This document shows, piece by piece, positions 59,209-64,000 of a stretch of DNA of 64,000 bases (position 1 is its first letter; each line of letters opens with the position of its first letter). The position numbers were made by a program, and so were the translations under genes. The DNA lies in the NCBI GenBank assembly GCA_035690495.1, contig DASSKK010000003.1, positions 124,001-188,000 on the forward strand, given 5' to 3'. Under the pieces are notes generated by a model. It searched no databases. It had not been told where the DNA came from and saw only the letters and a program-made list of their open reading frames with translations. This DNA is from DASSKK01 sp035690495 (GTDB lineage Bacteria > Actinomycetota > Actinomycetes > Propionibacteriales > Nocardioidaceae).

Positions 59209-60168
59209 TCATGCGGTACGACGTGCCGGAATGTCGCAGCCGTTGGCCACCAGTCCCTGCTCGATCTGCGCGAAGAACTCGTCCGGGCAGACGCGCAGAC
59301 CGAGTAGCGGAAGCCGCAGCACGGTGTCGCCCTCGATCGCCAGGGAGTTCTGCCGGATGGCGTCGGGCACGATCAGCTGCGCCCAGGCATGCTGGATCCC
59401 GTCGACCTCGACCACCAGGCGCCACCGCTTCCACCGCAGGTCGAGGTAGTACTTGCCGGAGGCGGTACGGTGCACCACCTGCGTGTCCGGCTCGGGCAGC
59501 CCCCGTTCACGACAGCCACGCACCACATCGAGCTCGCCGAGCGAGCGGACCCCGCCGAGAAGGTCGACGAGCACACCGTGGATGAACGACCGGCGCTTGT
59601 CGCGACGCACACGCAGCATCTCCACGCCGAGGCGCTCGGGAGTGGTCAGCCCTTGCTGCACCACCATGGTGAGTGCCAGGGCGGCCTCGCGGTCCGATCG
59701 TGCCCACAGCGCGTGACGGATGGCCGCGACCTCGACCCGCGACCGTCGCAACGGACCCGGCGCGAGGTCGTCGGACGTCCAGCGTCTCGTCTGCCGGATG
59801 TCGATCCCCTTGACGCGCCACGCGGGTGCCCCACGAGGAACGGAGACCCGGATCCGGTCCACGCTGAAGTGCTCCAGCCCCGCCTCTAGCAGGGCGGAGC
59901 CGGCGTCGAGGTAGGCCCTTGGCCCAGCCTCGAACACGGCCGCGAAGTGTTCGGCCCGCGGCGTCAGTGGACCTCGGTGGGTGCACACGCTCTGCCTGCC
60001 CAGGCGCGCCCAGCGGTCCGCGCGGATGTTGGCGCGGACCTCGCACCTCGTGATGCCGGCGGCGTACAGCTGGCGTCGGGACACGACGCCTTCCTGGTCC
60101 GCGGCCAGCTGCTCTACGCGCGGTCGCCGCAACCGCCGCCGCCGGCTCGGCAGGTTGGTCTCGCTCAT
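59209..60168 (-). CDS. DUF559 nuclease-like protein with an AbiEi-type winged-helix N-terminus
   Basis: The 319-aa protein begins with a region like the AbiEi antitoxin winged helix (EQLAADQEGVVSRRQLYAAG, ITRCEVRANIRADRWARLGR). The C-terminal 110 residues carry the DUF559/VSR-type nuclease fold: KYYLDLRWKRWRLVVEVDGI followed by QHAWAQLIVPDAIRQNSL, giving the D...E.DG..H pattern of VSR-like endonucleases. Actinobacteria often have many DUF559 copies of unknown role. Here the gene is flanked by inverted palindromic repeats, which suggests a mobile unit or a repeat-bound regulator. Confidence 0.85.
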   Translation of the reverse strand: MSETNLPSRRRRLRRPRVEQLAADQEGVVSRRQLYAAGITRCEVRANIRADRWARLGRQSVCTHRGPLTPRAEHFAAVFEAGPRAYLDAGSALLEAGLEHFSVDRIRVSVPRGAPAWRVKGIDIRQTRRWTSDDLAPGPLRRSRVEVAAIRHALWARSDREAALALTMVVQQGLTTPERLGVEMLRVRRDKRRSFIHGVLVDLLGGVRSLGELDVVRGCRERGLPEPDTQVVHRTASGKYYLDLRWKRWRLVVEVDGIQHAWAQLIVPDAIRQNSLAIEGDTVLRLPLLGLRVCPDEFFAQIEQGLVANGCDIPARRTA

Positions 60169-60247
60169 CCGCTCAGCCTGACCCGCTCCCAGGGGCCCCC
60201 ACCACCCCCACCTGAGGATCTGTGGATAACTCAGCCTGCCGCTCGGC

Positions 60248-60297
60248 GGGACGTCATACGGTGTGGTCGCTATAGGCCGCGGAACCTATGACGTTGC
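60248..60297. repeat. Inverted palindromic repeat, right copy, flanking the DUF559 gene
   Basis: Starts GGGACGTCATACGG and ends GAACCTATGACGTTGC. Its halves are partly self-complementary (ACGTCATA with TATGACGT). It lies 80 bp upstream of the DUF559 ATG and just before the spermidine-synthase-like gene. The inverted match to the left copy is 37 of 48. Confidence 0.85.
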
Positions 60298-60301
60298 AGG
60301 G

Positions 60302-60991
60302 GTGGTGGGAGTGGAGGTCGCCGAAGTCGCGCGCGCCGGGGCGATGGTGCTGCGGAACCGGATCGACGACGCGGGAGCTGAGGTCCTGGAGCTCCGGGTC
60401 AACGGGGTCTTCGTGATGGACACTGCGCAGACGGAGACCGAGGAGGCGCTCGCGCGGACCGCCCTGGGACTCGTCGACCGGCCCCGCCGGGTGCTGGTCG
60501 CCGGGCTCGGCCTGGGATTCACGATGCACGAGGTGCTGGCCGATCCGCGCGTAGAGCACGTGCGGGTGGTCGAGGTGGAGGACGCGCTGGTCGGCTGGAT
60601 GCGCGACGGCACGATTCCGCACGGCCCGGGCTTTCTCGCCGACGACCGGCTGGAGGTGGTGGTGGCGGACGCCCGCCAGGCGATCGCGGAGAGTCGGTCC
60701 GCGACGTACGACCTGGTGCTGCTCGACGTAGACAACGGGCCGGGGTTCCTGGTCTACGAGTACAACGCTGCGCTCTACCAGGCCGGTTTCCTGCGTCAGG
60801 TGCGTGAGGTGCTGCGGCCGGGCGGGGCACTGGCGGTGTGGTCGAGCGCCGAGTCGGCAGAGCTGCAGAGGGCGCTGGGCGAGGTCTTCGGCGACGTCAC
60901 GACCTGCCGGCTTCCGGTCACCCTGCAGGGCCGCGACGAGTCCTACTGGATCTACGCCTCCGGGAGGGCTGGAATAGCATCGAGGTCATGA
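60302..60991 (+). CDS. Spermidine-synthase-like methyltransferase-fold protein
   Basis: The Rossmann fold shows RPRRVLVAGLGLGFTMHEVL, HVRVVEVEDALVGWMRDGTI, LEVVVADARQAIAES and YDLVLLDVDNGPGFLVYEYN, as in spermidine-synthase-like proteins of actinobacteria. Polyamine-binding residues are not clear, so its activity is unknown. A GTG at 60263 would place the start inside the palindromic repeat, so GTG 60302 is preferred; GTG 60311 is another choice. Its stop overlaps the fumC ATG. Confidence 0.85.
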   Translation: MVGVEVAEVARAGAMVLRNRIDDAGAEVLELRVNGVFVMDTAQTETEEALARTALGLVDRPRRVLVAGLGLGFTMHEVLADPRVEHVRVVEVEDALVGWMRDGTIPHGPGFLADDRLEVVVADARQAIAESRSATYDLVLLDVDNGPGFLVYEYNAALYQAGFLRQVREVLRPGGALAVWSSAESAELQRALGEVFGDVTTCRLPVTLQGRDESYWIYASGRAGIASRS

Positions 60992-62370
60992 GCGACTTCC
61001 GGATCGAGCACGACTCCATGGGCGAGGTGAAGGTGCCTGCCGACGCGCTCTGGCGGGCCCAGACCCAGCGGGCGGTGGAGAACTTCCCGATCAGCGGCAC
61101 CCGCCTGGAGGCCGAGCACATTGCCGCGCTGGCACGGATCAAGTCCGCCGCCGCGCAGGTCAACGCCGAGCTCGGTGTCTTGGACGGGGGCCTGGCCAAG
61201 GCCGTCCACGAAGCCGCCGAGCAGATCGTCGCCGGGGAGCATCTCGACCAGTTCCCGATCGACGTGTTCCAGACCGGGTCAGGCACGTCGTCGAACATGA
61301 ACATGAACGAGGTGATCGCCTCGCTGGCGGCTCGGGCGGGGGTCGAGGTGCACCCGAACGACCACGTGAACGCCAGCCAGTCCTCCAACGACACCTTCCC
61401 CACCTCGATCCACGTCGCGGCAGCGGTAGCCGTCACCGAGCGGCTGCTGCCCGCGCTCGACGTACTCGCCACGTCGCTGGAGGCCAAGGCGGCCGAGTTC
61501 GCGGGCGTAGTGAAGTCCGGGCGCACCCACCTGATGGACGCGACCCCGGTGATGCTCGGCCAGGAGTTCGGCGGGTACGCCGCTGCCTGCCGGCTCGGCG
61601 TGGAGCGGCTGCGCAGCACACTGCCGAGGGTGTGCTCGCTTCCCCTGGGCGGCACCGCCGTGGGCACCGGCATCAACACTCCGGCCGGCTTCGCGGCCAA
61701 GGTGATCGCGCGTCTCGCCGAGCAGACCGGGCTGCCGTTCACCGAGGCCGCCGACCACTTCGAGGCGCAGGGCGGCCGGGACGCCCTGGTCGAGCTGTCC
61801 GGTCAGTTGCGCACGATCGCGGTGAGCCTGACCAAGATCTGCAACGACCTGCGCTGGATGGGCAGCGGGCCGACCGCGGGGCTGGGCGAGATCAACCTGC
61901 CCGACCTGCAGCCCGGCTCGAGCATCATGCCCGGCAAGGTCAACCCGGTGCTGCCCGAGGCGACGGTGATGGTCGCCGCGCAGGTGATGGGCAACGACGC
62001 GGTCGTGGCGATCGCCGGCGCCTCCGGCAACTTCGAGCTGAACGTGATGATGCCGGTGCTGGCGCGCAACCTGCTGGAGTCGATCCGGCTGCTGTCGACC
62101 AGCAGCCGCACGCTCGCCGAGCGTTGCGTGGACGGGATCACCGCGAACACCGACCGGCTGCGCGAGTACGCCGAGTCCTCGCCCTCGGTGGTGACCCCGC
62201 TGAACCGGCACATCGGCTACGAGAACGCGGCCAAGGTCGCCAAGCGGGCTCTCGCCGAGGGCAGGACGATCCGCGAGACCGTCATCGAGATGGGCTTCGT
62301 GAAGGACGGGGCCCTGACCGAGGAGCAGCTCGACGCGGCCCTCGACGTGGAGTCGATGACCCACCCGTAG
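60988..62370 (+). CDS. fumC: Class II fumarate hydratase
   Basis: The 460-aa lyase converts fumarate and malate in the TCA cycle. It has IEHDSMGEVKVPADALWRAQ, TGSGTSSNMNMNEVIASLAA, SGRTHLMDATPVMLGQEFGG and the family signature GSSIMPGKVNP with its catalytic Ser. The C-terminal ENAAKVAKRALAEGRTIRET is normal for FumC. It overlaps the upstream gene by ATGA. Its TAG stop lies in the first unit of a 22-bp tandem repeat. Confidence 0.97.
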   Translation: MSDFRIEHDSMGEVKVPADALWRAQTQRAVENFPISGTRLEAEHIAALARIKSAAAQVNAELGVLDGGLAKAVHEAAEQIVAGEHLDQFPIDVFQTGSGTSSNMNMNEVIASLAARAGVEVHPNDHVNASQSSNDTFPTSIHVAAAVAVTERLLPALDVLATSLEAKAAEFAGVVKSGRTHLMDATPVMLGQEFGGYAAACRLGVERLRSTLPRVCSLPLGGTAVGTGINTPAGFAAKVIARLAEQTGLPFTEAADHFEAQGGRDALVELSGQLRTIAVSLTKICNDLRWMGSGPTAGLGEINLPDLQPGSSIMPGKVNPVLPEATVMVAAQVMGNDAVVAIAGASGNFELNVMMPVLARNLLESIRLLSTSSRTLAERCVDGITANTDRLREYAESSPSVVTPLNRHIGYENAAKVAKRALAEGRTIRETVIEMGFVKDGALTEEQLDAALDVESMTHP

Positions 62371-62410
62371 TCCCCCGCCACCCCACCAGTAGTCCCCCGC
62401 CACCCCACCC
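62367..62410 (+). repeat. 22-bp C-rich tandem repeat (two units) at the fumC stop codon
   Basis: Units GTAGTCCCCCGCCACCCCAC- at 62367-62388 and 62389-62410. The fumC TAG is within unit 1. The core resembles the repeats at 10246, 13775 and 37933. Confidence 0.9.
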
Positions 62411-62411
62411 T

Positions 62412-62429
62412 TGACCCTCTATGGGGTCA
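62412..62429. terminator. Possible hairpin terminator between fumC and the transglycosylase gene
   Basis: TGACCC-TCTATG-GGGTCA has a perfect 6-bp stem. It sits between the convergent gene ends and overlaps the transglycosylase stop codon. No T-run follows on either side, so efficiency is uncertain. Confidence 0.45.
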
Positions 62430-63134
62430 GTACCAGTTGTGGGACTGCTTGAACGACCAGGCGCCGCAGGGGGTGCCGTAGCTGCTGCGGATGTACTCCA
62501 GACCCCAACGGATCTGGGTGGCCGCATTGGTCTGCCAGTCCGGGCCGGCGCTGGACATCTTGGAAGCCGGTAGCGCCTGCGGGATTCCGTAGGCCCCAGA
62601 GGACGCGTTGGTGGCGTGGATGTTCCACCCGCTCTCACTCATGTAGAGCGAGTCCAGGCAGCTGAACTGGTCGGCGGAGAAGCCGAACTGCGGCAGCAGT
62701 GCCCGGGCGATGTCGCGCGGGTCGCCGCTGGCCAGGTCCTCGGTCAGGGTCACCTGACCGCCGGAGTCCTGGTTGAGCGCCTTCTTCTTGTCCTGGTCGA
62801 TGGGGGTACGTCGTGCCGAGCGGGACAGGTCGTGGGTCCGGTCGGAGAGGTCGACGTGTGCGGCCGCCCGGGCTCGGGCAGCACGGTCGTGCCGGCCGGT
62901 GTGGTCGTGGTGGGCGGTCGAGGCGGACAGCGACGCGGTGGCGCCGGCGGGCTCGCTGCCGCCCAGAGCGACCCCGGACGAGACCGCGACGCCGGTGACG
63001 GCGACGGCCACCCCGGAGGCCATCACGGTGTGCCGGATGCGGCGGGTCAGGACGGGTAGGACGGGCGAACGGTCGGCTCGGTGCTTGGCTCGGTGCTTCG
63101 GCACGTACTGCTCACGTGACACAGGGGGTCTCAT
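62427..63134 (-). CDS. Secreted lytic-transglycosylase-type protein
   Basis: The 235-aa protein has a long basic N-terminus and a hydrophobic segment (about residues 30-54, MASGVAVAVTGVAVSSGVAL) that serves as signal or anchor. A His/Arg-rich linker leads to the C-terminal domain: LTEDLASGDPRDIARALLPQ, FGFSADQFSCLDSLYMSESG, SGAYGIPQALPASKM and TQIRWGLEYIRSSYGTPCGA. This is the Rpf/SLT-like lysozyme fold with the catalytic Glu in MSESGW. It cuts or remodels peptidoglycan outside the cell. ATG 63134 is chosen; the frame is open further up without good signals. Confidence 0.9.
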   Translation of the reverse strand: MRPPVSREQYVPKHRAKHRADRSPVLPVLTRRIRHTVMASGVAVAVTGVAVSSGVALGGSEPAGATASLSASTAHHDHTGRHDRAARARAAAHVDLSDRTHDLSRSARRTPIDQDKKKALNQDSGGQVTLTEDLASGDPRDIARALLPQFGFSADQFSCLDSLYMSESGWNIHATNASSGAYGIPQALPASKMSSAGPDWQTNAATQIRWGLEYIRSSYGTPCGAWSFKQSHNWY

Positions 63135-63282
63135 CAAGTGATCGACTACGGGGCAGGCATCCACACGAGTGCCCGCGGCGTGAGGAACCCACCACGAGCA
63201 CCAAGGACGGCCTCCACCATGACGGATCGGCAGGGGAGGGCGCAACCTGAGCAATCAGGACCTGTGGATTCCATGCGCTGGT

Positions 63283-64000
63283 CTAGACCACCAGGCTCTC
63301 CAGCATCTCGGTGACCAGCGCGGCGATCGGCGAGCGCTCGGAGCGGGTCAAGGTGACGTGCGCGAACAGCGGGTGCCCCTTGAGGCGCTCCACCACGGCG
63401 ACCACGCCGTCGTGCCGGCCGACGCGGAGGTTGTCGCGCTGGGCGACGTCGTGGGTGAGCACCACCTTGGAGTTCGCGCCGATCCGCGACAGCACCGTCA
63501 GCAGCACGTTGCGCTCCAGCGACTGCGCCTCGTCGACCACCACGAACGCGTCGTGCAGGGAGCGCCCGCGGATGTGGGTCAGCGGGAGCACCTCCAGCAT
63601 GTCCCGGTCGAGCACCTCCTCGATCACGTCGGGGCTGGTGAGCGCGCCGAGCGTGTCGAAGACCGCCTGGGCCCACGGCGACATCTTCTCCGACTCGCTG
63701 CCCGGCAGATAGCCCAGCTCCTGTCCGCCGACCGCGTAGAGCGGACGGAAGACCACCACCTTCTTGTGCTGGCGCCGCTCCATGACCGCCTCGAGTCCGG
63801 CGCACAGCGCCAGCGCGGACTTGCCGGTGCCGGCACGGCCGCCGAGGGAGACGATGCCGATCTCGGGGTCGAGCAGCATCTCCAGGGCGATGCGCTGCTC
63901 CGCGGACCGGCCGTGGATGCCGAACGCCTCCCGGTCCCCGCGCACCAGGTGCACCCTCTTGTCCGCCTTCACCCGGCCCAGCGCGCTGCCGCGCTCGGAG
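63283..64000 (-). CDS. PhoH-family P-loop protein, probably PIN-PhoH type (partial, cut by window edge)
   Basis: The visible C-terminal part shows LVRGDREAFGIHGRSAEQRI, Walker A SLGGRAGTGKSALALCAGL, RPLYAVGGQELGYLPGSESE, the Walker B/DEAQ box DAFVVVDEAQSLERNVLLTV and SKVVLTHDVAQRDNLRVGRH. The reading frame continues past base 64000 (SERGSALGRVKADKRVH at the edge). The linker before the P-loop resembles that of PIN-PhoH fusion proteins (RNA helicase/ribonuclease), but the PIN part is not in the window. A palindrome TGGTCTAGACCA covers its stop codon. Confidence 0.9.
   Translation of the reverse strand, partial: SERGSALGRVKADKRVHLVRGDREAFGIHGRSAEQRIALEMLLDPEIGIVSLGGRAGTGKSALALCAGLEAVMERRQHKKVVVFRPLYAVGGQELGYLPGSESEKMSPWAQAVFDTLGALTSPDVIEEVLDRDMLEVLPLTHIRGRSLHDAFVVVDEAQSLERNVLLTVLSRIGANSKVVLTHDVAQRDNLRVGRHDGVVAVVERLKGHPLFAHVTLTRSERSPIAALVTEMLESLVV

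Noticed and set aside
60263..60301. N-terminal extension of the spermidine-synthase-like protein
   Set aside because: The extra codons lie inside the palindromic repeat and give sequence unlike the family, so a later GTG start is preferred.
63135..63282. Possible c-di-AMP (ydaO) riboswitch before the lytic transglycosylase gene
   Set aside because: Such riboswitches often precede cell-wall hydrolases in actinobacteria, but the 148-bp region lacks the conserved ydaO segments I would expect.

Overview
The window is a GC-rich, gene-dense actinobacterial chromosome segment. Mycothiol biosynthesis (mshB), a VKOR/thioredoxin-like oxidative folding set, DapC/DapD lysine genes, WS/DGAT acyltransferases, an Nramp-free Mod operon and a hopanoid operon all point to a Nocardioidaceae-like organism (Nocardioides or a relative). 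This is inference from gene content and protein style; no search was run. No rRNA, tRNA, CRISPR array, prophage or complete insertion sequence was seen.

Layout. 1-2.5 kb: end of a TacAT-type toxin-antitoxin pair, then dapD and a secreted lytic-type protein. 2.7-5.6 kb: a small Sm-like protein, dapC, ferredoxin and a GNAT enzyme. 5.7-8.9 kb: a translationally coupled operon (NUDIX-phosphotransferase fusion, mshB, a membrane protein with peptidoglycan-binding-like domains but no VanW domain). 9-13.5 kb: a thioesterase with an in-frame minisatellite, and a DrrAB-type ABC exporter with its MerR regulator. 13.5-20.6 kb: helicase, PLP enzyme, SDR, methyltransferase, diguanylate cyclase, VOC protein. 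20.6-21.9 kb: an accessory patch with a broken P-loop gene and a two-gene module of unknown function. 21.9-29.6 kb: housekeeping genes (ychF, xthA, rmuC, ispH, xseAB) and an ArsB/NhaD-type transporter. 29.7-33.9 kb: a large glycosyltransferase-acyltransferase fusion with a DMT transporter and an SDR. 34.0-44.7 kb: a complete eight-gene hopanoid operon on the minus strand (dxs, hpnC, hpnD, hpnE, polyprenyl synthase, shc, hpnG-ispH fusion, hpnH). 44.8-49.3 kb: a MarR regulator, a membrane protein, a large hairpin and the molybdate operon with an HTH-TOBE gene at its head. 49.3-56.1 kb: glpX, a PfkB kinase, a PSD-like protein, two alpha/beta hydrolases and a WS/DGAT enzyme with a histone-like tail. 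56.2-59.1 kb: SCO, VKOR, a thioredoxin-like DUF929 protein and a DUF1707 protein. 59.1-60.3 kb: a DUF559 nuclease-like gene enclosed by inverted repeats. 60.3-64 kb: a spermidine-synthase-like protein, fumC, a lytic transglycosylase and the end of a phoH-type gene.

How the genes work together. The hopanoid operon carries its own precursor supply (Dxs, an IspH domain, a prenyl synthase), squalene formation (HpnC/D/E), cyclisation (Shc) and the first side-chain steps (HpnH adds adenosine, the HpnG domain removes adenine). Every junction is an ATGA or GTGA overlap, so the set is probably made in step. The fusion at 29.7 kb and the acyltransferase at 54.5 kb suggest active glycolipid or neutral-lipid metabolism. 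SCO, VKOR and DUF929 would serve disulfide formation or copper delivery outside the membrane.

The strongest candidates for something undescribed are: (1) a DUF559 gene bracketed by two 48-bp inverted copies of a palindromic repeat; (2) two copies of a hairpin element with a conserved core but different, self-complementary outer stems, each placed at the stop codon of a gene; (3) a single protein joining an MGDG-synthase-like glycosyltransferase to a WS/DGAT acyltransferase; (4) an HpnG-IspH fusion. Many genes here also have a TANNNT box 6-7 nt before the start codon, which fits leaderless transcripts and was used to choose several starts.
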